A stretch of DNA of 64,000 nt from Algicola sp. GTDB taxonomy: Bacteria; Bacteroidota; Bacteroidia; Flavobacteriales; Flavobacteriaceae. The notes below the pieces were generated by a model. That model made no database searches. It worked only from the letters and a program-made list of their open reading frames with translations, and had not been told where the DNA came from. Positions 8,350 through 17,607 of this stretch are shown piece after piece; position 1 is the first letter of the stretch; each line of letters begins with the position of its first letter. The position numbers and the translations under genes were made by a program. The DNA lies in assembly GCA_018222915.1 (NCBI GenBank), contig JAAEZI010000001.1:139082-203081 (forward strand), given 5' to 3'.

Positions 8350-8453
8350 TTTGCTCTATGTTTTAATCCTTAAATACCATTTGTTTTATCAGGTATTGAT
8401 GTCTTATTTTTGTTTGATAGCAAAAGTAACGAAAACGTTTTCACTTAACAATA

Positions 8454-9173
8454 TTAATGTGACATTTTCAAGTAAAAATCCTGAGTCAATTTGATATATT
8501 CTTCGGTGTATTTATGGCGTTCTGTCTCTATGGTGAGTTCGTTAAATTCTACGTTTCTTTTGGAGAAAGAAAACCTTATTAAGCTTCGTTTTACAGGCGT
8601 AGCCTCTCGTCCTTTTACATGAGTCATATGGGACGGGTAAAGTCCTAAAGTTTCAGCCTGCTTAAGAAATTTTTGTTCTTCTGAAAAAGGAATAATTACT
8701 GAAAATTGTCCGCTTTTAGAAAGCAAAGTAGCAGCACTTCTGAGAAGATGTTCAAAGGGCATGGCATCTTGAAACCTCGCTAAATCTCTCTGAAGGTTTT
8801 GGGTTTTGTAGTCTTCAGCATAAAAAGGCGGATTACAAATAATTAAATCGTAGCGGTCTTCAATTTCTTCAGTAAATTCTTCTAATGAAGCGTGGTAACA
8901 AAATAAGCGGTCACTCCAAGGAGATTGCTCAAAATTATCGACACATTGGGCATGCGCATTGTCATCAATTTCTAGGGCGTCAATGACTTGAGCCTGACAT
9001 CGTTGTGCCATCATTAATGCAAGAATACCAGTGCCCGCACCAATATCCAAAACGGAATATGGGTCATTGTCAATAGGAGCCCAAGCTCCGAGGAGAACAC
9101 CATCAGTTCCAATTTTCATGGCACAGTCATTTTGGTGAACTGAGAATTGTTTGAATTTAAACGGTTTAGTCAT
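8454..9173 (-). CDS. tRNA1(Val) (adenine-37-N6)-methyltransferase
   Basis: A 239-residue class I methyltransferase with SAM motif VLDIGAGTGILALMMAQR and the N6-adenine motif IICNPPFY. N-terminal FKFKQFSVHQNDCAMKIGTDGVLLGAW is the recognised opening of the YfiC/TrmN6 family (shown here broken: FKFKQFSVHQ then CAMKIGTDG). These enzymes methylate A37 next to the anticodon of tRNA1(Val). The gene overlaps the end of rimM by 8 bases, placing it in the ribosome/tRNA operon rpsP-rimM-trmN6. Confidence 0.85.
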   Translation of the reverse strand: MTKPFKFKQFSVHQNDCAMKIGTDGVLLGAWAPIDNDPYSVLDIGAGTGILALMMAQRCQAQVIDALEIDDNAHAQCVDNFEQSPWSDRLFCYHASLEEFTEEIEDRYDLIICNPPFYAEDYKTQNLQRDLARFQDAMPFEHLLRSAATLLSKSGQFSVIIPFSEEQKFLKQAETLGLYPSHMTHVKGREATPVKRSLIRFSFSKRNVEFNELTIETERHKYTEEYIKLTQDFYLKMSH

Positions 9174-9696
9174 TTAAATAGAGATCTATCAATCCTGTTG
9201 GCGTGTTTACGTAGATGATTTTGTTCGGTTTGTCTAATTTGGTAATGAACTCATCATTCATAGGTATTAAAATTTCAATACCGTCACGATCAATTTCGAA
9301 TAACGATTGTGCGGTAGAATCGTTGACAGACTTTATAATACCTACATGACCAAAATTCGTATCCTCAACTTTAAATCCGATGATTTCATGAAAATAAAAT
9401 TTATCATCTTCAAGCTTAGGCAGAAATTCTAACGGCAGATAAAGATCGCTTTTCAAAAGTGAATCTGCATCGGCTTCAGTATCTACATCCTCAAATTTAA
9501 CCCGTAATAATTCTGATTTATGTAACTGGGATGATTCAATAAAAAAGGGTACTAGGTTGTTGCGAACTTCAACAAATACCGAATTCATAGCTTCATAAAG
9601 CTCTGGTTCATCCGTATCTAACTTGATGAGTAGTTCGCCTTTAAAACTATATTTTTTAACGATTTTGCCTAAATAAAAACAGTCTTTTTTATCCAT
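9166..9696 (-). CDS. rimM: 16S rRNA processing protein RimM
   Basis: The 176-residue protein has an N-terminal beta-barrel beginning FYLGKIVKKYSFKGELLIKL (family opening with the G-KGE pattern) and a C-terminal PRC-barrel with FYFHEIIGFKV and a LIPMNDEFI segment. RimM binds ribosomal protein S19 and helps mature the 30S head. It is the standard neighbour of rpsP, which lies upstream on the same strand. An intrinsic terminator stands between them, so rimM is likely expressed by partial read-through or from its own promoter. Confidence 0.93.
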   Translation of the reverse strand: MDKKDCFYLGKIVKKYSFKGELLIKLDTDEPELYEAMNSVFVEVRNNLVPFFIESSQLHKSELLRVKFEDVDTEADADSLLKSDLYLPLEFLPKLEDDKFYFHEIIGFKVEDTNFGHVGIIKSVNDSTAQSLFEIDRDGIEILIPMNDEFITKLDKPNKIIYVNTPTGLIDLYLND

Positions 9697-9742
9697 TGTT
9701 TTAAGCTAAGGTATTAGTTGTGAATTACAGTAGATATCAAAT

Positions 9743-9772
9743 AAAAAAACTCCGATACAAGCGTATCGGAGT
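9743..9772 (-). terminator. Terminator between rpsP and rimM
   Basis: AACTCCGATAC and GTATCGGAGTT (about 9748-9771) form an 11-bp GC-containing stem with a four-base loop. On the minus strand it ends in seven T. It lies 23 bases past the rpsP stop and before the rimM start, so it should lower rimM and trmN6 transcription relative to rpsP. Confidence 0.88.
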
Positions 9773-9794
9773 TTAAAAGTATAAAAAATAATTT

Positions 9795-10316
9795 CTATTC
9801 TTCTTCGTTCGAAGCTGTTACTTCACCTTCAGTTTGTGCTTCCGCGTCTTCAGTAGCTTCTTCAACTTCAGGAGTAGCCGCAGCAATTCTAGCTTCGTTT
9901 ACTGCTTTTTCAGCTGCAAGTGCTTCAGCTTTTGCTTTCGCTTGAGCTTCAGAAAGACCATCTGCTTTCGCTTGTACTTTTGCTGCCTTTTCTTCCAACC
10001 AAGCATTGAATTTAGATTCTGCTTGTTCTTCAGTTAAAGCTCCTTTCTTAACACCTCCTGCTAAATGGTTTTTTAACATAGCACCTTTGTAAGATAAGAT
10101 AGCTCTGGCCGTATCAGTAGGCTGTGCACCATTCTGTAACCATTGTACAGCACCATCAACATTTAATTCAACTGTTGCTGGGTTTGTATTTGGATTGTAA
10201 GCACCTAATTTTTCTAAGTATTTACCATCTCTTTTTGCTCGTGCATCTGCTGCTACGATCCAGTAGTAAGGTTTCCCTTTTTTACCGTGTCTTTGTAATC
10301 TAATTTTTACAGGCAT
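9795..10316 (-). CDS. rpsP: 30S ribosomal protein S16
   Basis: The product from ATG 10316 is 173 residues and starts [20 protein letters not shown], the typical S16 N-terminus; a longer open frame to 10379 would add residues that no S16 has and reaches into the promoter. S16 binds 16S rRNA early in 30S assembly. The core ends near residue 80-90. The remainder is a long tail rich in Ala, Glu and Lys, ending strongly acidic, a tail seen in Bacteroidetes S16 and longer than the 80-90 residues of E. coli S16. Upstream gene of rimM. Confidence 0.95.
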   Translation of the reverse strand: MPVKIRLQRHGKKGKPYYWIVAADARAKRDGKYLEKLGAYNPNTNPATVELNVDGAVQWLQNGAQPTDTARAILSYKGAMLKNHLAGGVKKGALTEEQAESKFNAWLEEKAAKVQAKADGLSEAQAKAKAEALAAEKAVNEARIAAATPEVEEATEDAEAQTEGEVTASNEEE

Positions 10317-10333
10317 ATTTGTAATTAATTTGT

Positions 10334-10373
10334 GAGGTTCTCGACCTCTATTATTAATGAGGGTGCAAAGATA
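10334..10373 (-). promoter_or_regulatory. Promoter and leader hairpin of rpsP
   Basis: On the minus strand TATCTTTG (10373-10366) fits the -7 box TAnnTTTG. No clear TTTG is seen at -33. The resulting leader holds a small hairpin, GAGGT/ACCTC (10348-10334), 17 bases ahead of the ATG. A ribosomal-protein leader role is possible but unproven. Confidence 0.5.
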
Positions 10374-10508
10374 ATACAATTATTTAATTTTGAACATTTT
10401 ATTTGAAATTAAGTAATATTGAAATTTTATTATACTTTTGGGAGTTATTAAACGTTATGTTAAACCAAAAATACTTTAGTGACTCACTGAAGGACGAAAA
10501 ATAAAGCA

Positions 10509-11792
10509 ATGAAAAGACTAATACTTCTTTTTTTAACCGTATTGACTTTAGTAAGCTGTGGCGATGAGGTTGAGTTTAGCTCGCCTGGTTTCCAAGGAAA
10601 TAGAGAGTATGGTTTATGGCGAGCAGAATTTACAAATGCCGCTATTGATGCCAATGGATTTTTGACTATTACAGCTGGTAATAATGTGGAAACAGTGACA
10701 CTTAAAGTGCCTTCGGTTGCCGTGGGAACTTACATCGTAGGTGACTGGGGAACTATGGAAGCTAGATATGTAGATGCCAATGGTACTGTTTATACAACAA
10801 ATAATAGACCAGATGAAGACGTGTCTATTTATCCAGAATATGGTTTCGTGAAAATTGAAGAAATAAATAATAACACATTTACCGGAACCTTCGAGTTCTT
10901 AGCCTTTGATGACTCTGGTTTGAATTCTATTGGTTACAACGAAGGCGTGTTTTATCAAGTACCTTTAATCTCAGGAAGCATACCAGCCGTAGTGATTACT
11001 TGTGATGATACCGAAGCTGTGTCCATTGAGGCTAGAGCTGCATACATTGCATCATATGACACAACGGGTTACATTAATAGAGAAGAATATGAAGCAGCGT
11101 GTAACGCTTACAGAGAAGCATTGATTGTACAACGCGATTATTGTGGTGATATTAGTGGAGAACTAACGCAACTCATAGGTGAGCTTAATGTATGTAACTT
11201 CAGATGTTCGTTTGCCACGCAAAATAGAACGCTGGCTCAGACGGAATTTGAGGATGCTACCATCAGTAATTATGTTGCAGCATGTGACAATTATAGATTT
11301 TATCTGGAGCAGCAATTAGAGATTTGTGGTGATGAAGATGGAAGTATACAAGCTGTATTGGATGAATTAGATTGTAACGATGATGATGCAGATGGTATCC
11401 CAAATTATTTTGAAGATTTTAATGGAAATGGGAATTTGGATGACGATGACCTAGACAATGATGGTATCGCTAATTATTTAGATAACGACGACGACGGTGA
11501 TGGAATATTAACAATTGACGAAGCTCAAGATGTCGATGGAAACCCATTGGATACAGATGGTGATAATGATGTTGATTATCTAGATAATGATGACGACGGT
11601 GACGGGTTATTCACACAATTTGAACCAGGTGATACGGATGGTGATGGTACACCAAATTATCTCGATACCGATGACGATGATGACGGATTGTTGACAATCG
11701 CTGAAAATGCAGATCCAAATTTAGACGGTGATCCAGCAGATGCCTTGGATACAGATTCAGACGGCTTACCAGATTACTTGGACGATATGTAA
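10509..11792 (+). CDS. Lipoprotein with calcium-binding thrombospondin-type-3-like repeats
   Basis: The 427-residue protein starts with a lipoprotein signal (lipobox LVSC, Cys17). Residues about 20-160 form a beta-rich domain of the kind found at the front of many flavobacterial lipoproteins. A cysteine-containing helical part (about 165-290) has two similar halves (TEAVSIEARAAYIA and LAQTEFEDATISNY start them). Residues about 290-427 are Asp-rich repeats of the form DxDxDGxxxYxDxDDDGDG, as in calcium-binding thrombospondin type 3 repeats. It is likely on the outer surface. Specific role unknown. A -7-like TACTTTTG lies at 10433-10440. Confidence 0.7.
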   Translation: MKRLILLFLTVLTLVSCGDEVEFSSPGFQGNREYGLWRAEFTNAAIDANGFLTITAGNNVETVTLKVPSVAVGTYIVGDWGTMEARYVDANGTVYTTNNRPDEDVSIYPEYGFVKIEEINNNTFTGTFEFLAFDDSGLNSIGYNEGVFYQVPLISGSIPAVVITCDDTEAVSIEARAAYIASYDTTGYINREEYEAACNAYREALIVQRDYCGDISGELTQLIGELNVCNFRCSFATQNRTLAQTEFEDATISNYVAACDNYRFYLEQQLEICGDEDGSIQAVLDELDCNDDDADGIPNYFEDFNGNGNLDDDDLDNDGIANYLDNDDDGDGILTIDEAQDVDGNPLDTDGDNDVDYLDNDDDGDGLFTQFEPGDTDGDGTPNYLDTDDDDDGLLTIAENADPNLDGDPADALDTDSDGLPDYLDDM

Positions 11793-11820
11793 GCATTTCG
11801 CAGATGATAAAATATATGAA

Positions 11821-11844
11821 AAGCAGCCTATGGGCTGCTTTTTT
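11821..11844 (+). terminator. Terminator after the calcium-repeat lipoprotein
   Basis: AAGCAGCC and GGGCTGCTT form a stem with a three- to four-base loop, followed by six T. It lies about 30 bases after the stop codon at 11792. Confidence 0.9.
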
Positions 11845-11982
11845 GTTAAATAGCTATAAAGCTTTGTTAAAGATGTTAATTTGTTAGATTTTTCCTACAC
11901 ATTTTATTATGTTGAGTATAGTTGATGTGAAACAATATGCATCCTAAAAGAAGATATTGAAATTTAAAAATGTATAGAGATT

Positions 11983-12432
11983 ATGAAGTATTCTGAAAAA
12001 ATTTCAAATAAATTAAATGAATTATTAATCAAGAACTATGATGCCGAAAAAGGGTATTTAAATGCTATAGATCACGTAGAGAGTGATAAGCTAAAAATGT
12101 TTTTTAAGCGTCGTGCGTCTGAACGAAGCCAATTTGCCAAAGAATTGCGAACAGAAATTTTGCAATATGGTGAAGCTCCTGAAGATTCAGGAAGTTTTAA
12201 AGCAACCATGCATCGCAATTGGATGAGTCTGAAATCTATGTTTTCCTCAAACAATGAAGAAGCCATTATCGAAGAGACGATTAAAGGCGAGGAAGCAAGT
12301 TTGGAAGAGTACAATGAGTTACTTAAAGAACGAGATTTGCCGCCAAGTATTGATTCTTTGCTAATTAAACATAAAAATGCTATTCAATCGGCTATTAATA
12401 CCGAAAAAGTACACGAAGAACTCGTGTCCTAA
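11983..12432 (+). CDS. PA2169-type four-helix-bundle protein (DUF2383)
   Basis: The 149-residue protein is all-helical, with the pattern of the DUF2383/PA2169 family: LNELLIKNYDAEKGYLNAID in helix 1 (E/Y/D of a ferritin-like bundle), FFKRRASERSQFAKEL in helix 2, and a helix with EEAIIEETIKGEEASLEEYN. Members resemble ferritin-like bundles and are often linked with stress or stationary phase, but no reaction is established. No signal peptide. It stands alone between two terminators, so it is a single-gene unit. Confidence 0.8.
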   Translation: MKYSEKISNKLNELLIKNYDAEKGYLNAIDHVESDKLKMFFKRRASERSQFAKELRTEILQYGEAPEDSGSFKATMHRNWMSLKSMFSSNNEEAIIEETIKGEEASLEEYNELLKERDLPPSIDSLLIKHKNAIQSAINTEKVHEELVS

Positions 12433-12454
12433 AAAAGCGCATATAATAAATATC

Positions 12455-12485
12455 AAGTCAGCTGGTAACAGCTGACTTTTTTTGT
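12455..12485 (+). terminator. Terminator after the DUF2383 gene
   Basis: AAGTCAGCT (12455-12463) and AGCTGACTT (12470-12478) form a 9-bp stem with loop GGTAAC, followed by seven T. Confidence 0.9.
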
Positions 12486-12544
12486 TTAAAACTGTTCATA
12501 ACTTCATTTTAAAAAAGAAGAGTTTCTCCTTAATTTTATGGACT

Positions 12545-12552
12545 TACTTTTG
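12545..12552 (+). promoter_or_regulatory. Promoter -7 box of dnaE, decides the start codon
   Basis: TACTTTTG matches TAnnTTTG. The -33 box is poor. Transcription would begin near 12559, after the upstream ATG at 12538, so translation should begin at the ATG at 12592 instead. This also gives the standard N-terminus MYLIFDTETTG. Confidence 0.5.
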
Positions 12553-12591
12553 AAAGTTTTCTTCAAAGGCAGACCTCTAATTAATGTCCAT

Positions 12592-15500
12592 ATGTATTTA
12601 ATCTTTGATACCGAAACCACAGGATTACCGAAACGCTGGGATGCACCAATAACAGATGTTGATAATTGGCCTAGATGTATTCAAATTGCTTGGCAATTGC
12701 ATGACGCTATGGGGAATTGTATCGATCATCAAGACTATCTCGTGCAACCAGAAGGGTTTAATATCCCATATGACGCTGAAAAAATCCATGGGATTTCAAC
12801 GGAGCTTGCTCTCGAACAAGGCATACCGCTAATAGAGGTTCTTGAAAAATTCAATAGTGCTTTATCAAAGACCAAATTTGTTGTTGGACAAAACGTAGGA
12901 TTCGATTTGAATATTATGGGTGCTGAGTTTGTTCGTGAAGACATGGCTAATAATCTTCAAGAGCTTCCGGTTTTAGATACTTGTACGGAACATACGGCTG
13001 AACTCTGTCAACTTCCAGGAGGTCGAGGTGGTAAGTTCAAATTACCAACACTAACAGAACTACATCAACATTTGTTCGACCAACCATTTGCCGAAGCTCA
13101 TAATGCTACCGCTGATGTTGAGGCTACGACTCGCTGTTTTTTGGAATTAATTCGCTTGCGAGAATTCACCAAGGAAGAATTGGATGTACAACCTGATTAT
13201 TTTGAACAATTTAATCAAGAGAATCCAAAACCTATTCAGCTCATTGGGTTGAAACATATCAATCTGAAGAAAGCGAGTGCTAAAATTAATGAGCGACTCC
13301 AAAAACAACAGAGTGACGATATTTCCGAAGCAGAAATTCAAGAGAATATTTCTGATTTAGCTGAGGTTGATTTTGTTCATTTGCATAACCACTCCCAATT
13401 TTCCGTACTGCAATCTACCCTAAGTGTTCAGGACTTGGTAAATGTAGCTGCTGAACAGCAAATGCCAGCCGTAGCGCTAACAGATCATGCTAACATGATG
13501 GGAGCATTTCACTTTGTGAAAGCCGTAGGTAATTACAATAAATCCGTTAAGGCAAAAATTGCAGAAGCGAAAGAGCAAGGCGAAGTCACCACTCTAAAAG
13601 AAATTAAACCGATTATTGGTTGTGAGTTTTTTGTTTGTGAAGATCATCAAGATAAAACCAGAAAAGATAATGGTTACCAAATTGTATTATTAGCCAAAAA
13701 CAAAAACGGCTATCACAATTTAGCAAAGTTATCCTCGCACGCTTTTGTAGACGGATTTTACTATTTGCCTAGAATTGATAAAGCTTTGATTGAACAATAC
13801 CGTGAAGATCTGATCTGTTTAACAGGTAATCTCTACGGAGAGGTTCCAAGTAAAGTGTTAAATGTTGGTGAAAATCAAGCCGAAGAAGCCTTGCTTTGGT
13901 GGAAATCCGTTTTTAAAGAAGATTTGTACATTGAATTAATGCGTCATAATCAAGAAGACGAAAATCGAGTCAATCCTGTTTTAATTGATTTTTCTAAAAA
14001 ACATCAGGTCAAACTGGTAGCAACTAATAATACGTACTACGGGAAACAAGAAGATGGCAATGCTCACGATATTCTCTTATGTGTTAAGGACGGAGAAAAG
14101 CAAGCCACACCCATAGGTCGAGGAAGAGGCTATCGTTATGGATTACCAAACCAAGAATATTATTTTAAATCCTCAGAGGAGATGAAAGCCCTTTTTAGGG
14201 ATGTTCCAGAGGCGATTTTAAATATACAGGAAGTCGTAGATAAAGTTGAAGCCTACGAATTGGCTCGAGATGTCCTGTTACCTGCGTTTGATATTCCCGA
14301 CAAATTTAAAGATGATGCTGATTTGGCTGATGGAGGCAAACGAGGTGAAAATGCCTATTTAAGACACCTCACTTATGAAGGTGCTAAAAAACGGTATGGT
14401 GAACTTACAGACGAGATAACGGAACGTCTTGATTTTGAATTAAGCGTTATTGAGAATACTGGATATCCAGGCTACTTTTTGATTGTAGAGGATTTTATCC
14501 GTGAAGCGCGAAATATGGATGTGTCGGTTGGTCCAGGTCGTGGTTCTGCGGCTGGGTCTGTAGTGGCTTATTGCCTTTGGATTACCAACATAGATCCTTT
14601 GAAATACGATTTGCTTTTTGAGCGTTTCCTTAATCCGGATCGTATCAGTATGCCAGATATCGATATCGATTTTGATGATGAAGGTCGAAGTCGTGTCATG
14701 GATTATGTGATAGAAAAGTACGGTGCAAATCAGGTAGCTCAGATAATTACATACGGAACCATGGCAGCCAAGTCGTCTATTCGCGATACCGCTAGAGTTT
14801 TGGATTTGCCATTGTTTGATGCCGATCGTATCGCCAAATTGATTCCAACCATGTCCAAATTGAACAAGATTTTTGGTTTGGACGAAAAGGAATTGAGTAA
14901 GAAATTTAGAGCTGAAGATTTAGAGAAAGTCAATCAGTTACTACAAATTGCTGATGGCAAAGATTTAGAGTCTGAAACCGTCAATTTAGCTAGAACTCTT
15001 GAAGGTTCGGTAAGAAACACGGGAATTCATGCCTGTGGTGTTATCATTACACCAGACGATATTACAAAGTTTGTTCCAGTCGCTACAGCCAAGGATTCAG
15101 ATTTGTATGTCACCCAATTTGATAACTCTGTCGTTGAAGATGCCGGATTATTAAAAATGGATTTTCTCGGTTTGAAAACCTTGACTTTGATAAAGGATAC
15201 CGTTAAAATCGTAAAAGCGAAGCACGACGTATTATTAGATCCAGAGAGTTTCCCTTTGGATGATGAAAAGACCTATGCACTCTTCCAAAGAGGAGAAACA
15301 GTTGGTGTATTTCAGTATGAATCTCCAGGAATGCAAAAACATTTACGAGATTTAAAACCGACAGTCTTTGAGGATTTGATCGCGATGAATGCGTTATACC
15401 GACCAGGTCCGATGGAATATATACCAAGCTTCGTAAGACGTAAGCATGGTGAAGAAGAGATTGATTATGACCTTCCTGCCATGGAGGAATACCTGCAAGA

Positions 15501-16977
15501 AACCTATGGTATTACAGTATACCAAGAGCAGGTGATGTTGCTCTCACAGAAATTGGCAGATTTTACCAAAGGTGAAGCCGATGTCCTACGAAAAGCTATG
15601 GGTAAAAAGCAAATAGCCGTTTTGGATAAGATGAAACCTAAGTTTATTGAACAAGCGGTTGCCAATGGTCATGATGCCAAAAAACTTGAAAAAATTTGGA
15701 AGGATTGGGAAGCATTTGCGAGTTATGCTTTTAATAAATCACACTCAACTTGCTATGCTTGGATTGCTTACCAAACGGCGTATTTAAAGGCGCATTATCC
15801 AGCCGAATATATGGCAGCTGTGCTGTCTAATAACATGAACGATATCAAACAAGTCACCTTCTTTATGGAGGAGTGTAAACGTATGCGCTTGGATGTATTG
15901 GGACCTGATGTGAACGAATCTTATTATAAGTTTTCTGTAAATCAAGATGGTGCTGTGCGATTCGGAATGGGAGCCATAAAAGGTGTTGGTCATGGAGCCG
16001 TTAAAACCATTGTAGAGAACCGAAAAAAGGATGGACCTTATAAATCCATCTTTGATATGGCCAAACGTATTGATTTGCGAGCTGCTAATAAAAAAGCTTT
16101 TGAGAACTTAGCCTTAGCAGGTGGTTTTGATGGTTTTGGAGACACCCATAGAGCACAATATTTTCATGATGAAGGTGATGGGATCACCTTCTTAGAAAAA
16201 GCGATTAAATATGGTGCTAAGCATCAGGAGAATGAGAATTCAGCACAGGTCAGTCTCTTTGGAGCGGCAAGTGATGTACAGATTGCGGAACCTGTGGTGC
16301 CTCCTTGTGAGGAATGGGGAACTATGGAGAAATTAGCCCAAGAAAAAGAGGTGGTAGGTGTGTATATATCTGGACATCCCCTAGACGACTTTAAGGTGGA
16401 AATGAAAACCTTTTGCAATGGCACACTGGCCTTGTTTAATGACATGGAACAATATGTGAACCGAGAGATTACCTTTGGTGGTGTTGTGACTGATGTGCAA
16501 CACCGTGTGAGCAAACAAGGAAAAGGCTGGGCGATATTTACCGTGGAAGATTATACGGACAGTTATGACTTTAGAATATTTGGTGAAGAATACTTAAAAT
16601 TTAGGCATTTCTTGGTGAAGAATAGTTTTGTTTATGTGCGATCATTTATACGGGAAGGCTGGGTAAATCGTGATACAGGTAAAAAAGGAGATCCAAGGTT
16701 GCAGTTTAACAATTTTCAACTGTTGCACGATGTCATGGATACTTATGCTAAGAAGTTATCGATTCAATTAAATATTCGAGATTTAAAAACGGAACGGATT
16801 TCAGAATTAAAAACCTTGTTTCACAATTACAGAGGTGAGAAAGCCTTAAATTTTGTCATTTATGACAACGCTGAAAAAATCAAACTGAACATGCCGAGTA
16901 GAAAGCAAAAAGTAGCCATATCACAGGAACTACTGAATGCATTGGATATGAAAGATGTGTTGTATAAATTAAACTAG
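12592..16977 (+). CDS. dnaE: DNA polymerase III alpha subunit fused to a proofreading exonuclease
   Basis: The product is 1461 residues from ATG 12592. Residues about 1-200 are a DnaQ-type 3'-5' exonuclease (FDTETTG with catalytic Asp and Glu; HNATADVEATTR with the His and Asp). A PHP domain starts near 260 (FVHLHNHSQFSVLQS), then the C-family polymerase with GPGRGSAAGS near 646 and the catalytic PDIDIDFDD near 687, a helix-hairpin-helix region, and an OB fold near 1290 (EITFGGVVTDVQHRV). It copies the chromosome. Ordinary DnaE is about 1160 residues with DnaQ separate; the fusion explains the extra 300. An upstream ATG (12538) is less likely. Confidence 0.92.
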   Translation: MYLIFDTETTGLPKRWDAPITDVDNWPRCIQIAWQLHDAMGNCIDHQDYLVQPEGFNIPYDAEKIHGISTELALEQGIPLIEVLEKFNSALSKTKFVVGQNVGFDLNIMGAEFVREDMANNLQELPVLDTCTEHTAELCQLPGGRGGKFKLPTLTELHQHLFDQPFAEAHNATADVEATTRCFLELIRLREFTKEELDVQPDYFEQFNQENPKPIQLIGLKHINLKKASAKINERLQKQQSDDISEAEIQENISDLAEVDFVHLHNHSQFSVLQSTLSVQDLVNVAAEQQMPAVALTDHANMMGAFHFVKAVGNYNKSVKAKIAEAKEQGEVTTLKEIKPIIGCEFFVCEDHQDKTRKDNGYQIVLLAKNKNGYHNLAKLSSHAFVDGFYYLPRIDKALIEQYREDLICLTGNLYGEVPSKVLNVGENQAEEALLWWKSVFKEDLYIELMRHNQEDENRVNPVLIDFSKKHQVKLVATNNTYYGKQEDGNAHDILLCVKDGEKQATPIGRGRGYRYGLPNQEYYFKSSEEMKALFRDVPEAILNIQEVVDKVEAYELARDVLLPAFDIPDKFKDDADLADGGKRGENAYLRHLTYEGAKKRYGELTDEITERLDFELSVIENTGYPGYFLIVEDFIREARNMDVSVGPGRGSAAGSVVAYCLWITNIDPLKYDLLFERFLNPDRISMPDIDIDFDDEGRSRVMDYVIEKYGANQVAQIITYGTMAAKSSIRDTARVLDLPLFDADRIAKLIPTMSKLNKIFGLDEKELSKKFRAEDLEKVNQLLQIADGKDLESETVNLARTLEGSVRNTGIHACGVIITPDDITKFVPVATAKDSDLYVTQFDNSVVEDAGLLKMDFLGLKTLTLIKDTVKIVKAKHDVLLDPESFPLDDEKTYALFQRGETVGVFQYESPGMQKHLRDLKPTVFEDLIAMNALYRPGPMEYIPSFVRRKHGEEEIDYDLPAMEEYLQETYGITVYQEQVMLLSQKLADFTKGEADVLRKAMGKKQIAVLDKMKPKFIEQAVANGHDAKKLEKIWKDWEAFASYAFNKSHSTCYAWIAYQTAYLKAHYPAEYMAAVLSNNMNDIKQVTFFMEECKRMRLDVLGPDVNESYYKFSVNQDGAVRFGMGAIKGVGHGAVKTIVENRKKDGPYKSIFDMAKRIDLRAANKKAFENLALAGGFDGFGDTHRAQYFHDEGDGITFLEKAIKYGAKHQENENSAQVSLFGAASDVQIAEPVVPPCEEWGTMEKLAQEKEVVGVYISGHPLDDFKVEMKTFCNGTLALFNDMEQYVNREITFGGVVTDVQHRVSKQGKGWAIFTVEDYTDSYDFRIFGEEYLKFRHFLVKNSFVYVRSFIREGWVNRDTGKKGDPRLQFNNFQLLHDVMDTYAKKLSIQLNIRDLKTERISELKTLFHNYRGEKALNFVIYDNAEKIKLNMPSRKQKVAISQELLNALDMKDVLYKLN

Positions 16978-16980
16978 TGG

Positions 16981-17056
16981 ACTTTGCACAAAGGATGGAG
17001 CCACTGTTGAAGCTCCTCTTTTGAGAGAGCGACTGGCGAGAGCCTGACCCTGTGGT
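16981..17056 (-). repeat. Intergenic repeat element, copy 2
   Basis: The reverse complement of this stretch matches 3811-3886. It begins 4 bases after the dnaE stop. On the plus strand GGAGC (16998-17002) pairs with GCTCC (17012-17016) and is followed by TCTTTT, so this copy may end dnaE transcription. A second hairpin follows just outside, ACCCT-GGTA with TACC-AGGGT (about 17047-17079). Confidence 0.6.
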
Positions 17057-17141
17057 ATTTTAGTACCAAGGGTTGTGCCATTGTGACACCATACAAAGGG
17101 TCAATAAGCCTATAATCAAAACAAATACAGAGGATGTAAGG

Positions 17142-17167
17142 TTTGGCAAAATTTTTGACTAATTTTG
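17142..17167 (+). promoter_or_regulatory. Promoter of trxA
   Basis: TAATTTTG at 17160-17167 matches the -7 box. TTTG at 17142-17145 is only 14 bases upstream, shorter than the usual 19, so the -33 assignment is weak. The trxA ATG is 39 bases downstream. Confidence 0.45.
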
Positions 17168-17205
17168 TGTATTAAAACGAAGTTAAACATATAGATAATA
17201 TAATT

Positions 17206-17523
17206 ATGGCATTAGAAATAACAGATGCAACGTTTGAAGAAACAGTATTAAAGAGCGATAAACCAGTGATGGTGGATTTTTGGGCTGCCTGGTGTGGACC
17301 TTGTCGAATGGTTGGACCAATCATTGATGAAATAAGCACGGAATATGACGGTAAAGCCGTTGTAGGAAAAGTGGATGTGGATGCCAATCAAGAATTTGCT
17401 GCTAAGTATGGTGTGAGAAATATCCCTACGGTTTTGGTATTCCAAAATGGTGAGGTTGTAGGTCGTCAAGTAGGTGTAGCGCCTAAAAACGCGTATACAG
17501 ACGCTATCGATTCTTTATTATAA
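17206..17523 (+). CDS. trxA: Thioredoxin
   Basis: A 105-residue cytoplasmic thioredoxin with the active site WAAWCGPCRM, the conserved Asp (VMVDFWA), and the cis-proline loop RNIPTVLVF. It reduces disulfides in proteins such as ribonucleotide reductase and peroxiredoxins. Length and motifs are fully standard. It has its own promoter and terminator, so it is a single-gene unit. Confidence 0.95.
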   Translation: MALEITDATFEETVLKSDKPVMVDFWAAWCGPCRMVGPIIDEISTEYDGKAVVGKVDVDANQEFAAKYGVRNIPTVLVFQNGEVVGRQVGVAPKNAYTDAIDSLL

Positions 17524-17545
17524 GATATATTCTAAAAGAAATGAT

Positions 17546-17577
17546 AAAAGGTTTGCCGTTATGGTAAACCTTTTTTT
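17546..17577 (+). terminator. Terminator after trxA
   Basis: AAAGGTTTGCC and GGTAAACCTTT form a stem with one mismatch, loop GTTAT, followed by a run of T (to 17577). Confidence 0.88.
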
Positions 17578-17607
17578 ATTTTTAACTAAAATTTAGACAA
17601 CATACCT

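Noticed and set aside
10317-10379. N-terminal extension of ribosomal protein S16
   Set aside because: It would include the predicted -7 box and leader hairpin, and no S16 has such residues.
11400-11790. Asp-rich repeats as a possible tandem DNA repeat or CRISPR-like array
   Set aside because: The period is short and irregular and follows codons of thrombospondin-type calcium repeats inside a full-length lipoprotein gene.
12538-12591. 18-residue N-terminal extension of the polymerase
   Set aside because: A -7 promoter box lies inside it, and MYLIFDTETTG is the expected start of the exonuclease domain.
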